Below, piece by piece: positions 1 to 7,832 of a stretch of DNA of 35,001 nucleotides (positions within the stretch are counted from its first letter, which is position 1; the number at the start of each line of letters is the position of its first letter). A program made the position numbers and the translations under genes. Source of the stretch: an uncultured Bacilli bacterium (GTDB lineage: Bacteria; Bacillota_I; Bacilli_A; RF39; UBA660); NCBI GenBank assembly GCA_950097225.1, contig CATNCE010000014.1:1-35001 (forward strand), written 5' to 3'. The notes beneath the pieces are model-generated. The model did no database searches and was not told the origin of the DNA. It saw only the letters and a list, made by a program, of their open reading frames with translations.

Positions 1-41
1 AAAAAAGAGGAACATTCGATTCTGCAAGTGAATGTCGCCTC
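1..41 (-). terminator. Rho-independent terminator of the 30-residue peptide transcript
   Basis: Read on the minus strand, a stem of GAGG, a small internal loop and GACATTC pairs with GAATGT and CCTC across a loop of about 12 bases, followed by six T residues at 6..1. It lies about 45 bases after the stop of the peptide gene at 84-176. Both stem arms can also pair with the 5' end of the same transcript (see findings). Confidence 0.7.
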
Positions 42-83
42 TAATAAAATTAGGTTTGACACTCAATCAGAGATGAAAGAGTG

Positions 84-176
84 TCATATTTTTATTGCTA
101 TTACCAATAAGGTAAGGAGTAATAAAATGATAGCAATGTATCGAAGGACTTTTATAATAAAAGTTCTTTTCTTCAT
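84..176 (-). CDS. 30-residue hydrophobic single-span membrane peptide
   Basis: The minus-strand frame begins MKKRTFIIKVL and continues as an almost uninterrupted hydrophobic stretch (residues about 12-28, rich in Ile and Leu) ending IKI and TGA, so it should be one membrane helix with a positive N-terminus. It is below the usual ORF cutoff, but it has a full expression set: AAGGAGGG at 183-190, 6 bases before the ATG; a promoter (TTGTTT, 17-base spacer, TATAAT) at 240-268; and a terminator at 1-41. Just after the stop a second hairpin forms (TGACACTC / GAGTGTCA). I recognise no named family. The size, the lone transmembrane helix and the 5'/3' pairing of the transcript resemble type I toxins; a small membrane regulator is an alternative. 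Confidence 0.65.
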   Translation of the reverse strand: MKKRTFIIKVLRYIAIILLLLTLLVIAIKI

Positions 177-239
177 TTTTATCCCTCCTTTCTTTCTCAA
201 GATTGGAGGACGACACTCACATCAAATGTTCCTATCAAA

Positions 240-268
240 ATTATATAATAAGTGTGGCATTAAAACAA
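240..268 (-). promoter_or_regulatory. Sigma-A-type promoter for the small membrane peptide
   Basis: On the minus strand TTGTTT (268-263) is followed by exactly 17 bases and a perfect TATAAT (245-240). Transcription should begin near 233, so the RNA starts just before AGGAACATT, which is complementary to the terminator arm at 1-41. Confidence 0.55.
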
Positions 269-704
269 GCAAACAAGCAGATTTTTTTACCTTTTAAACG
301 GGGTTAGTAATCAAAGTGGAAGTATAATATCAGAAGCTAAAAGAATGTATGATTATGCTTTAAAGTCAGGAGTTGATCCTAATAAGCTTATTATGGAAGA
401 GGAATCTAGTAATACTTTTTTTAATGTTTCTAATTCGTTAGCCAAACTACCTGATTCAGTTAATAAAGTTGCTATAATTACTAGCGAATTTCATTTAAAG
501 AGATGCTATGCAATTATAAAGAAAGTAAGACCAAGTATGGAAGTTGTATTTATCCATGCCAAGGATGGTTTTACTGATGAGGATAATTGGTATTTATCTG
601 ATAATAGTTGGAATTCGGGTAGAAGTCTGGCTACATATGAGGCAGCTTTGTTAATTAAATATGCGAAAGAAGGAAAAATTGCGGATTTAAAAGTCGATAT
701 TTAA
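264..704 (+). pseudogene. C-terminal fragment of a YdcF/DUF218-type protein
   Basis: The frame is open from 264 to the stop at 702-704. It contains the YdcF/DUF218 pattern: a Ser/Gly-rich loop then SEAKRMYDYALKSGVDPNKL, EEESSNTFFNVSNS, VAIITSEFHLKRC and a closing helix. The family's N-terminal part (first strand and the VLG/GG motifs) is missing: the frame is closed by TAA at 261-263, and upstream DNA belongs to the minus-strand peptide unit. The first internal ATG is at 345 (119 residues), which could still be expressed. No good ribosome site precedes it. I interpret it as a gene truncated at its 5' side. The family is membrane-associated and of poorly defined function. Confidence 0.6.
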
Positions 705-731
705 GCTTTTCGTGGTTTTTTCATATTTTAA

Positions 732-740
732 TGGTATAAT
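732..740 (+). promoter_or_regulatory. Extended -10 promoter of trxB
   Basis: TGG-TATAAT directly after the stop of the YdcF fragment, 20 bases before the start codon, preceded by a T-rich tract. The -35 region is poor, as is usual for extended -10 promoters. The same arrangement occurs at 4460-4468. Confidence 0.55.
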
Positions 741-759
741 TATTAATAGGTGAATACAT

Positions 760-1653
760 ATGATGAATGAAAATAAGATATATGATTGTGTAATAATTGG
801 CGGAGGAATTGCTGGTTTAACTAGTGCTTTATATGCTGCTCGTGGAGGACTTAGTACGCTTGTTATTGAGGAACATCAATTTGGTGGACAGATAATTAAT
901 GCACTTAATGTTTTAAATTATCCCGGGTATATATCGATAAGTGGTTATGATTTAATAACTAATCTTTCGAGTCAAGTAAAGAATATGAATGTTCCTTTCT
1001 TATATGAAACAGTTGTAGGTATTTCAAAGAATAGTGTAGTTACTAATGAAAGAGAGATTGAAGCTAAGACAATTATTATTGCAACGGGACTAAAGAAAAA
1101 TAAATTAGGTTTTGAAGATGACTATATTGGACGTGGTGTTTCATATTGTGCTACTTGTGATGGCAATTTTTTTAAGGGAAAAAATGTTGCTGTTGTAGGT
1201 GGAGGTAATGTGGCTTTAGAGGATGCTCTTTATCTTGCTAATGTTGCTAGTAAAGTTTATTTAATTCATCGTAGAGATAGTTTTCGCGCCGATGATTTTA
1301 TCATAAATAAAGTCTATGAAAATGAAAAAATTGAAGTTTTATATAATAGAGAAGTGAGCGCACTAAGTGGGGATGATGCATTAAGTAGTTTAACTCTTGA
1401 CAATGGAGATGAAATAGAAGTTGCTGGTTTGTTTATTGCCGTAGGTGCGCATCCTGAGCTTGAATTTTTGGGGGACTTAATAAAGCGGGATTCAAGTGGT
1501 TATATAATTAGTGAAAATACAGAGACTAATATTAGCAATATTTTTGTAGCAGGAGACGCTAGAACTAAAGAACTAAGGCAGTTAATAACGGCAGCTAGTG
1601 ATGGAGCTATAGCAGCTAATAAATGTATTAATTATATAAATTTGAATTCATAA
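760..1653 (+). CDS. trxB: Thioredoxin-disulfide reductase
   Basis: FAD/NADPH flavoenzyme of 297 residues, slightly shorter than the usual 305-320, which keeps cytoplasmic thioredoxin reduced. Visible motifs: the FAD-binding GGGIAG near residue 14, the redox-active CATC with following DG near residues 130-135, the NADPH-binding GGGNVALEDALYLA just after it, and the C-terminal FVAGDAR motif that contacts FAD. The start is ATG 760 (or the adjacent ATG 763) after TAGGTGA. It is followed by a gene for a membrane-anchored CxxC protein with its own promoter, so the pair may form a redox module, although no transmembrane carrier is visible. Confidence 0.96.
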   Translation: MMNENKIYDCVIIGGGIAGLTSALYAARGGLSTLVIEEHQFGGQIINALNVLNYPGYISISGYDLITNLSSQVKNMNVPFLYETVVGISKNSVVTNEREIEAKTIIIATGLKKNKLGFEDDYIGRGVSYCATCDGNFFKGKNVAVVGGGNVALEDALYLANVASKVYLIHRRDSFRADDFIINKVYENEKIEVLYNREVSALSGDDALSSLTLDNGDEIEVAGLFIAVGAHPELEFLGDLIKRDSSGYIISENTETNISNIFVAGDARTKELRQLITAASDGAIAANKCINYINLNS

Positions 1654-1657
1654 ATAA

Positions 1658-1686
1658 TTGCTATTTGTTAGTGGTTATTATAAAAT
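1658..1686 (+). promoter_or_regulatory. Promoter before the thioredoxin-like gene
   Basis: TTGCTA at 1658, a 17-base spacer and TAAAAT at 1681, then GGAGG at 1693 and ATG at 1702. This would let the thioredoxin-like gene and the following genes be transcribed independently of trxB. Confidence 0.45.
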
Positions 1687-1701
1687 GGATATGGAGGCTA
1701 T

Positions 1702-2508
1702 ATGAAAAGAAGTACATACATTATAATTATTTCTCTTATTATTTTGATATTATTAACAGTATTAATAGTAGCTAGGAAAAATCACTTCCGGGTAGTTAAA
1801 TTAGATAATGATAAGATTATGACAGCTATTGATAAAAATGGTGCTGCTATTTTATATACAAAAAAGATAAATAAAGATATAAAGAGTAAGTTTAAGAGTT
1901 ATTATAAAGAGTATAAGATATTAACTTACACTGCTTCTCTTAATTTAACTGAGATAAATGAATTGCTAGCTGATTATAATTTAACAGCTAATAGTGATGA
2001 TGTGTTTATTATTTTCATGAATGGGACACCAGTTGATGTTGTTAGTTCGAGTGATGATAATAGAATAGTTGAATTAATTGAAAAAAATTTGTATAATATA
2101 ATACCTATTAGCGAGAGATATTATCAAGTTTTAAATTCAGCTGATCAGTATATAAAGAAAGTAAATAGCAATAATTATACGGTTGCAGTATTTGCTAAAC
2201 AAGATTGTACTTATTGTGATTTATATTTACCTATCATTAATGATATTGCTAGGGAGAAACATGTAGATATATATTATTTCAATCGTGATGAATATGATGA
2301 AGATGAATACGATAAAATAATGGCTTTAGACTTTGAGATTCCCGCTAAATGTAATTTTACTAATTATTCAACAACTATGAGTAAATCATTTCCGAAACCA
2401 ATGACAATAATTACCAAGGGTGGTGAATTTGTCGATTGTATAAGAGGATATGTTACAGAAGAAGAAGTATTAGATTTGTTTAAGAAGTATAAAATTGTTA
2501 AGGAGTAG
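1702..2508 (+). CDS. Membrane-anchored thioredoxin-like protein
   Basis: 268 residues. An N-terminal hydrophobic helix (about residues 6-24) preceded by KRS anchors it, with the bulk predicted outside the membrane. The C-terminal half is thioredoxin-like: TVAVFAKQDCTYC with active-site CTYC near residues 171-174, a cis-Pro-like FPKPMTII near 232-239, then a strand-turn-helix end. The N-terminal soluble part (about 30-150) resembles nothing I can name. Two more Cys (in AKCNF and VDCIRG) lie in the domain. It probably forms, reduces or isomerises disulfides outside the cytoplasm, or holds substrates for such a reaction. Position next to trxB supports a redox role. Confidence 0.75.
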   Translation: MKRSTYIIIISLIILILLTVLIVARKNHFRVVKLDNDKIMTAIDKNGAAILYTKKINKDIKSKFKSYYKEYKILTYTASLNLTEINELLADYNLTANSDDVFIIFMNGTPVDVVSSSDDNRIVELIEKNLYNIIPISERYYQVLNSADQYIKKVNSNNYTVAVFAKQDCTYCDLYLPIINDIAREKHVDIYYFNRDEYDEDEYDKIMALDFEIPAKCNFTNYSTTMSKSFPKPMTIITKGGEFVDCIRGYVTEEEVLDLFKKYKIVKE

Positions 2509-2513
2509 GTTTT

Positions 2514-2960
2514 ATGGCTAGTTCGTGCTATGAAAAGTTGAAATTATTTAAAAGCAAGTATCCAGCATGCGTTACTTGGTTTAGATTGAAAAAACATTGT
2601 GAAATTATCGATAAGCATTTAAATCCTAATGAGATAATTAAGTTTGTTGTAGCAGGACAATTAGATAATGATACTTTTAGTTTCTTTAATACAGGAGTTA
2701 TGGTTATTACTTCTGAACGTTTAATTATTGCACAGAATAGGTTGTTAGTTGGATATAAGTTCTCATCAATTACACCTGATTTATATAATGATATGCAAGT
2801 TGATTGTGGATTGTTTTGGGGAACTTTATGCATCGATACGGTGAAAGAAAAGATTTATTTGTCTAATTTAGATAAAAAGTCATTACCAGAGATTGAGACT
2901 AATGTAACTTTATTTATGCAAGAAGCTAAGAAAATGTATAAAAGTGATAATGAATCTTAG
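2514..2960 (+). CDS. PH-like domain protein (YokE/bPH type)
   Basis: 148 residues, no membrane segment. The start lies 5 bases after the previous stop, behind AGGAGTAGG, so it is co-transcribed with the thioredoxin-like gene. The core FFNTGVMVITSERLIIAQNR, followed by a short helix and strands ending IYLSNLDK, is the pattern of bacterial PH-like domains of the YokE type (a strand carrying a T-x-x-R-L segment, then an aromatic region). Such domains are found on membrane- or envelope-associated proteins; the ligand is not evident. The last eight codons form part of the terminator hairpin at 2949-2974. Confidence 0.6.
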   Translation: MASSCYEKLKLFKSKYPACVTWFRLKKHCEIIDKHLNPNEIIKFVVAGQLDNDTFSFFNTGVMVITSERLIIAQNRLLVGYKFSSITPDLYNDMQVDCGLFWGTLCIDTVKEKIYLSNLDKKSLPEIETNVTLFMQEAKKMYKSDNES

Positions 2961-2974
2961 GATTCATTTTTTTT
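2949..2974 (+). terminator. Terminator or attenuator overlapping a stop codon
   Basis: AATGAATC, loop TTAG, GATTCATT, then eight T residues in all: a perfect 8-bp stem. The loop contains the TAG stop of the PH-like gene, and the T-tract ends 12 bases before the next ATG (2986). Confidence 0.7.
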
Positions 2975-2985
2975 AAAGAGGTAGT

Positions 2986-4065
2986 ATGAAAAGATTAATT
3001 GGCTTTAGTTTATTTATTATAATTACTTTTGGGGTATTTTTATATGTTGCTAATCGCAAGCGAAATTATGAACTCACTTACGAAGTTGATGGATATCAGA
3101 TAAGCGAACGCTATAGTGTTGATGATAATAATTATTTTTTTAAGGCGGTATCGCCAGATGGTGAATATAATTTTGTCATGGCTCATGATTATTCTAAGAA
3201 AAGAAAAATTGTTAATAAAGTTAATGTTATTAACAATGAGGGAGCAAAATGTGTTAATTTAAACTTCTTTAAGGATTCTTTAACTCCTTATATTTGTTTA
3301 ATTGATGGTGAGTATTATGATGCGTATAAACTTGGATTACAAGAAGAAGCAGGTTATTCTGAAATAGCTAATACTTCACAAATTGGCATTTATAATAAAG
3401 ATTATCAATATTATATTTGGAATGGATATGGACTTACAGATCTACTTAAAAATAAGGAGTATAAATTCTTAAAAAATGAGGTATATGATAACACTCTTGC
3501 TTATCAACTAGATAATTATTTGTTGATTGCTGATTATGATGATACTCGTGAGTTTTCTAAGATTTATCTTTTTGATAGTAAGGCAAACAAAATTTCTGAA
3601 ATCAATTTTGATAATCGTATTTCCTTTAACTCTTATTTTATGGGGGATTATAAGGGACTAGTTTATCTAATTGATAGAAAGAATAAAATTCAGTATGCTA
3701 TTAATCCTGAAAAGAAGAGTATTGCAATTACGAGTGATGAAAATGGGGCATTTTATTACGATGATAAAGAGGATGAAATAGGGGTCAATAAACTGGTTTA
3801 TAATGATATTTATTTTAAGAAAACGCATTTAGTGAATTATGAATTAGATAATAATAACCTATATTATCATTTTATTAATATCAATGATAAAATATTAATA
3901 AGTGATGAAGTCACAGGGGGATTAATTCGTCAAAACAATGATACATTATTTTATATAGATGAAGATACACTTTATAAGTATGATCTTTATAAAGGAAGAG
4001 TAGTTTTGTTAAAATATTTTGAGTGGAATTTCTCTTTTAAGAATAAGATATTTATTTTTGATTAA
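2986..4065 (+). CDS. N-terminally anchored extracytoplasmic protein of unknown function
   Basis: 359 residues with a hydrophobic N-terminal helix (about 4-22, then NRKRN) that looks like an uncleaved signal anchor; there is no lipobox Cys. The remainder is rich in Tyr, Asp and Asn, with repeated strand-turn units such as YLFDSKANKISEINFDNR and YLIDRKNKIQYAI, suggesting an all-beta fold, possibly propeller-like. I recognise no family or catalytic motif. The start is ATG 2986 with AAAGAGG 6 bases upstream. It follows a terminator hairpin by only 12 bases and precedes a LysM gene, so a cell-wall-facing role is plausible but not shown. Confidence 0.7.
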   Translation: MKRLIGFSLFIIITFGVFLYVANRKRNYELTYEVDGYQISERYSVDDNNYFFKAVSPDGEYNFVMAHDYSKKRKIVNKVNVINNEGAKCVNLNFFKDSLTPYICLIDGEYYDAYKLGLQEEAGYSEIANTSQIGIYNKDYQYYIWNGYGLTDLLKNKEYKFLKNEVYDNTLAYQLDNYLLIADYDDTREFSKIYLFDSKANKISEINFDNRISFNSYFMGDYKGLVYLIDRKNKIQYAINPEKKSIAITSDENGAFYYDDKEDEIGVNKLVYNDIYFKKTHLVNYELDNNNLYYHFININDKILISDEVTGGLIRQNNDTLFYIDEDTLYKYDLYKGRVVLLKYFEWNFSFKNKIFIFD

Positions 4066-4107
4066 CAAATATATATGATACGCATAACCTATATTAGGAG
4101 TGATAAT

Positions 4108-4431
4108 ATGTATTTTAGAGATGTTAATAAAGATACTTATTTTGATTATTATACAATAGATAAAGGGGATAATCTTTATAAGATAAGTAAGAAATATAAT
4201 ATAAATCCGTCTTTACTTGCTAGTTTAAATGGGTTAGATTCTAGTGACTATATTTATCCAGGACAGGTGCTTTTGATACCTAATCAAAATTATAGTTACT
4301 ATATAACTAAAAGTGGTGATACTTTAGATATGGTTGGGAAAACGTTTAATGTTTCAACAAATAAATTATTAGAAGATAATAAAACTATTTATTTGTTAGA
4401 GGGACAAATGTTAGTTAATAAGAAGAATTAA
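4108..4431 (+). CDS. Small protein with two LysM domains
   Basis: I place the start at ATG 4108, because AGGAG lies 7 bases upstream; an in-frame ATG at 4075 has no ribosome site. This gives 107 residues. Two LysM repeats are seen: the first (about residues 12-58) has YYTIDKGDNLYKISKKYNI and ends in PGQVLLIP, the second (about 62-105) has YYITKSGDTLDMVGKTFNV. LysM binds the N-acetylglucosamine-containing glycan of peptidoglycan. No signal peptide is visible, so the export route is unclear, or the protein acts inside, as some spore-coat LysM proteins do. It is about 40 bases downstream of the anchored protein gene. Confidence 0.75.
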   Translation: MYFRDVNKDTYFDYYTIDKGDNLYKISKKYNINPSLLASLNGLDSSDYIYPGQVLLIPNQNYSYYITKSGDTLDMVGKTFNVSTNKLLEDNKTIYLLEGQMLVNKKN

Positions 4432-4459
4432 TGTAGGAATATATTTTTTCTTTTTTTTA

Positions 4460-4468
4460 TGGTATAAT
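4460..4468 (+). promoter_or_regulatory. Extended -10 promoter
   Basis: TGG-TATAAT after a long T-run, 24 bases before the next start codon, with GGAGG at 4481-4485. It matches the arrangement before trxB. Confidence 0.5.
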
Positions 4469-4492
4469 TATTGATAATAGGAGGATTTTAAT

Positions 4493-6103
4493 ATGGTATT
4501 AAAGAAACCTTATGCATTTATAATTAAGCATTTTAGATTAATTCATTTATTGATATTAGCCTGTTTAGTTTTCCTATTGTTTGTGGCTCGAGATATTAAT
4601 GATTTGTTTAGTTCGTTACAAAGTTCTAATACATTTATTTATGCTGGAGCAGAGTCTTATATCAATAATATAGTTTTTGTCTTTTTAGCAATAATATTAT
4701 TCTTAAGTGGTATTGTGTTTTGGTTGTTACGAGTGAAGAAGAAACCAACACGATTATATTTTCTTTTGATTGTATATTGTATTGTTGAAATTGTTTTATT
4801 TGCCTATGTATTTAGTCTTTTGCGAGTGATGCAAGAGAACTTACTAGAAAGTGAACAATTAATTTTAGGACGCGATATTTCTTTATTGTGTACCTTGCCA
4901 AATTATTTTTTCATAGTTGTTTGTTTAATACGTGGTATAGGTTTTAATCTAAAGCAATTTAATTTTAGTAAAGATATTGAAGAGTTAGAGATTGCCGATA
5001 AAGACTCGGCTGAGTTTGAAGTATTAATTGGGCAAAATAATTATAAATATTATCGCTTGATAAGAAGAACGCTTAGAGAAATAAAGTATTATATATTGGA
5101 AAATAAATTTGCGATAAGTATTTTTGTTTTGGGAATTGGATTATTCTTAGCAGGATACGGGGTATATTATTATAATCAACATATGAAGAAGATCAGCGAA
5201 CAAGAGGCAACAACTGTTAATGGAGTTACTTATTCAGTTAATAATGCTTATATAACCAGTAAAGATTACTCAGGAGAAGTTATCAATGAACGCAGTAAAT
5301 TTGTTGTTGTTGATTTGTCTTTTTATAATTCTACGTCATCTAATAAGACGATTGATTTAGATCAAATTGTGTTGCTCGATGGTTCAATAAGATATCATCC
5401 GACACTAACTAAGAATCAGAAGTTTTATGATTTAGGAGTTCCTTATAATTTGAATGATCCAATATTGCCTGGAGAGCGCAAGGAAGCAACTTTGGCTTTT
5501 GAAATTCCAAAGTCAACTAGTACAAGTAATTTTACGATGCGAGTTTTATATGGGCTTGATTTAACAGGGAAAAAAGTAATGAGTAAATATCGTCAGTTTA
5601 ATGTTAAAGCTAAGAAAATAGATGAAGATAAAAAGGTAACTCAATTAAATGTCAATGAGACAATAAATGTAAATGCTCTTGATATGAATGAATTTAATTT
5701 GACTATTATGGGTTATCAAATAACTGATGCTTATGATAATAAGTATGTTGTTTGTCAAAGTGAGGATAATTGTAAAACTTTATCTAATGTTATTAAGCCG
5801 TCTTCTATAAGTAGTCAGACAATGTTAGTTGTTGATTATAAAGGAACTATGTATGGTGAGGCAAAGTTTACTAAAGTCTTTAATACATATAATAAAATTT
5901 TTGAGGGGTATTGTACAGTTAAATATGTTATTTATAATAAAACATATAAGGAGAAAGCTCGAATCGTTGTTAATAGTGACGTTGAAGGGAAAGTATTTAT
6001 TATGATGGATCGTAAGTTGACTAGTGCTAGTGAAATCGAGTTAATATTTGATTTTAGAGATAAGTCATTTGAGATTCCTCTTCTTAATAAAAATATTGTT
6101 TAG
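4493..6103 (+). CDS. Multi-pass membrane protein with large extracytoplasmic region
   Basis: 536 residues. Hydrophobic segments at about residues 15-33, 58-80, 87-108, 128-147 and 207-227, then about 300 residues probably outside the cell. The segment from about 240 to 360 (VNGVTYSVNNAYI, a FVVVDLSFYN strand, a DLDQIVLLDG strand, LPGERKEATLAFEIP) reads as an immunoglobulin-like domain of the DUF4352 type, common on Firmicutes lipoproteins and membrane proteins. The end (about 380-536) has a second beta-rich stretch with a Cys pair (CQSEDNC). Function unknown. It is the last gene of the 760-6103 block and is closed by a good terminator. Confidence 0.7.
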   Translation: MVLKKPYAFIIKHFRLIHLLILACLVFLLFVARDINDLFSSLQSSNTFIYAGAESYINNIVFVFLAIILFLSGIVFWLLRVKKKPTRLYFLLIVYCIVEIVLFAYVFSLLRVMQENLLESEQLILGRDISLLCTLPNYFFIVVCLIRGIGFNLKQFNFSKDIEELEIADKDSAEFEVLIGQNNYKYYRLIRRTLREIKYYILENKFAISIFVLGIGLFLAGYGVYYYNQHMKKISEQEATTVNGVTYSVNNAYITSKDYSGEVINERSKFVVVDLSFYNSTSSNKTIDLDQIVLLDGSIRYHPTLTKNQKFYDLGVPYNLNDPILPGERKEATLAFEIPKSTSTSNFTMRVLYGLDLTGKKVMSKYRQFNVKAKKIDEDKKVTQLNVNETINVNALDMNEFNLTIMGYQITDAYDNKYVVCQSEDNCKTLSNVIKPSSISSQTMLVVDYKGTMYGEAKFTKVFNTYNKIFEGYCTVKYVIYNKTYKEKARIVVNSDVEGKVFIMMDRKLTSASEIELIFDFRDKSFEIPLLNKNIV

Positions 6104-6107
6104 CTAG

Positions 6108-6131
6108 AAAGGTTCTTAAAGAGCCTTTTTT
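6108..6131 (+). terminator. Rho-independent terminator
   Basis: AAAGGTTCT, short loop, AGAGCCTTT with one G-T pair, then a T-run. It begins a few bases after the stop of the large membrane protein and ends the envelope block. Confidence 0.75.
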
Positions 6132-6273
6132 TATGGAAAGGATTTGATGATATGATAGAAAAAAAGAAATTGAATATAGAACTTACTATGGCTATTGTTG
6201 AATTTAACTTAAAGCAATTAATATGATGTTATAAAAAAAGGAGAAAGCTATACTATAAGTACGGGCATTCTCG

Positions 6274-6846
6274 CTAAATTTTGTTATATATTAAATTGTA
6301 ATGATTTTTAAAATATAGTATTGATAAGCACATATAGATAAAATATAACACACATAATACAAAATTAATTATGTTAAATTTAAAAACCACAATAATGCTT
6401 TCAAGTTTAAAGAAAAATTCAATAAAAAGAAATACAAAAGTTATAATTGTTAATAAGTTAAATAATTTATAATTATTAATTATTCTCTTCCTTAATGCTT
6501 GTAATACAATAACTAAATAACAAGTATATTTAAATATTCTTATAAAAGAATTAATATTGATATTGAATTTATATAATGACAATATTAAATTTATAATACA
6601 TCCACATATAAATATATTATTTGGCAAATCTTTCGTTTTTAGTTTACAACATATAAAATAGCTTGTAGGAATAATAACCAAAACAAGCTATTTTACGCCA
6701 ATCTCTAAAAGATTCCATATATCAAATTTAATAAACAAAAGATTAGACATCAAATCATATAGATATATAATTCCATATACCACTAAAATAGTTATAATAA
6801 AATTTAAAATATAGTTATCTACTTTTATTTGGCTTATTTTAGACAC
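6274..6846 (-). pseudogene. Multi-pass membrane protein gene interrupted by an in-frame TAG
   Basis: The minus strand encodes a hydrophobic protein of about 190 codons. The first part starts at GTG 6846 (MSKISQIKVDNYILNF, with a weak AAAGAG about 8 bases upstream) and holds one or two helices. It meets TAG at 6690-6688 and continues in the same frame (LVLVIIPTSYFICC) through three or more helices to 6274. No frameshift is needed, only one substitution at the TAG. TAG ends several core genes here, so it is a true stop. An alternative is a separate gene starting at TTG 6681, but that start has no ribosome site. I do not recognise the family. Confidence 0.4.
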
Positions 6847-7276
6847 ACAATTCACTCTTTTCTATAGCATTTGACTTCATAAAAATCAATCGCTCTTTAT
6901 ATATACATTAACTTTCTAAAAAAGTTAACGTCAAACAGCTCGTAAAATCATAATAGTTAAAAATGAAAATATCAAATTGAAAAACATTATATAATAATTA
7001 TAAACTAGGGAATTTTTACTATTTGCTAATTAAATACTTTTGTATATTTTGTTAATGTTAATGCGTCTATATATTATAATCTAATATTATTTTTATTTTG
7101 GAATAGCTTAAGAAAAAAGTTTTTAATTAATCTAAGATTTGATATTTATATCATTCAAATCTAAATCTGTATACAAAATATTCTTATACTTTTTTGTAGT
7201 ATAAAATATGCTACAATATTATCAGTGGGATTTGAGCATGCAAGGGAGCGAAGTAGTGGTTATGGGTATGAATGGT
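6847..7276. other. AT-rich gap with no recognised gene
   Basis: Very AT-rich DNA with stops in all frames. The only structure I can support is near the right end: TACAAT at 7212-7217 could be a -10 box for a short RNA of about 80 bases that ends at the hairpin at 7277-7302; its -35 region is poor. A 31-codon frame from ATG 7238 runs through that hairpin and the ECF promoter, so I do not call it a gene. Confidence 0.3.
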
Positions 7277-7302
7277 AAAAGGGAGAAAGATTCTCTCTTT
7301 TT
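7277..7302 (+). terminator. Terminator just upstream of the ECF cassette 1 promoter
   Basis: AAAGGGAGAA, loop AGA, TTCTCTCTTT and further T residues. A hairpin like this lies immediately upstream of each of the three ECF-type promoters (also 9664-9690 and 12525-12546), insulating the cassette from upstream transcription. Confidence 0.65.
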
Positions 7303-7305
7303 AAT

Positions 7306-7333
7306 TATACTTTTTAATGTTTTAAATCGTTAA
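7306..7333 (+). promoter_or_regulatory. ECF-type promoter, copy 1
   Basis: TATAC, then 17 bases ending GTTTTAAAT, then CGTTAA. The same spacing and the core TTTTAAATCGTTA recur at 9703-9731 and on the minus strand at 12474-12502, where the -35 part is TGTGAC. This suits an ECF promoter (an AAC-like -35 and a CGT-type -10 at 16-17 bases, as in Bacillus SigM/SigV/SigW promoters), presumably recognised by the sigma factor it precedes. Confidence 0.6.
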
Positions 7334-7360
7334 TATTATGAAAGGACGAGAAAATTGCTT

Positions 7361-7831
7361 ATGGATGATAGATTTGAATACATTTTTAAATTGCATAATA
7401 AAGCCGTTTATAGACTAGCGTATAGTTATCTATTCAATAAATTAGATGCTGAAGATATCGTTCAAAAATCGTTCTATAAATTATATGGTAATAGAAAGAT
7501 TCTAAATGAAACAGATGAGAATATAAAAAAATGGTTGTTCAAAGTGTGTAGTAATGCATCTAAGGATTTATTAAAGTCACCTTGGAAAAAAAGAGAATAT
7601 GAAATTGAGGAAGAACAACTTCAAAATGCACATTCAAATAAGAAAGATAGTAATGTCATAGATTGTTTAAAAACAATTAATAAGGATTTTAGAATACCAT
7701 TATTTTTATATTACTATGAAGGCTATAAAATAAGTGAGATTGCACATATATTAAAAAAATCAGAAGCAACCATTAAGTTTAGACTTTCAAAAGGTAAAGA
7801 ATTATTAAAATCTGAATTGGAGGATATATAA
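7361..7831 (+). CDS. ECF-type RNA polymerase sigma factor (cassette 1)
   Basis: 156 residues from ATG 7361. Region 2 is visible in AVYRLAYSYLFNKLDAEDIVQKSFYKLY (about residues 15-42), with the conserved DAEDIVQ. Region 4 is the C-terminal FRIPLFLYYYEGYKISEIA then KKSEATIKFRLSKGKELL, a helix-turn-helix that reads the -35 element. I chose ATG 7361 over in-frame TTG 7355 because MDDRFEYIF aligns with MNKRFDEIY of the paralogue at 11984-12448; AAAGGA lies 14 bases upstream, a long spacing shared by the paralogue. The anti-sigma gene begins one base after the stop. The protein is probably held inactive by that membrane partner and activates its own promoter. Confidence 0.9.
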   Translation: MDDRFEYIFKLHNKAVYRLAYSYLFNKLDAEDIVQKSFYKLYGNRKILNETDENIKKWLFKVCSNASKDLLKSPWKKREYEIEEEQLQNAHSNKKDSNVIDCLKTINKDFRIPLFLYYYEGYKISEIAHILKKSEATIKFRLSKGKELLKSELEDI

Positions 7832-7832
7832 T

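Noticed and set aside
28..297. 89-codon plus-strand frame at the window start
   Set aside because: It lies antisense to the minus-strand promoter, ribosome site, peptide gene and terminator, has no ribosome site of its own, and its composition does not look like protein.
6152..6226. 24-residue frame MIEKKKLNIELTMAIVEFNL... behind AAAGGA
   Set aside because: Good ribosome spacing, but no promoter, no hydrophobic or recognisable pattern and no terminator; probably a gene fragment or chance.
6688..6690. Reassigned TAG codon
   Set aside because: secA, hpf-side and typA-type core genes end in TAG, and conserved genes have no internal TAG; a simple nonsense change explains it.
7238..7333. 31-codon frame starting MQGSEVVVMG
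   Set aside because: It runs through the terminator hairpin and the ECF promoter and has no ribosome site.
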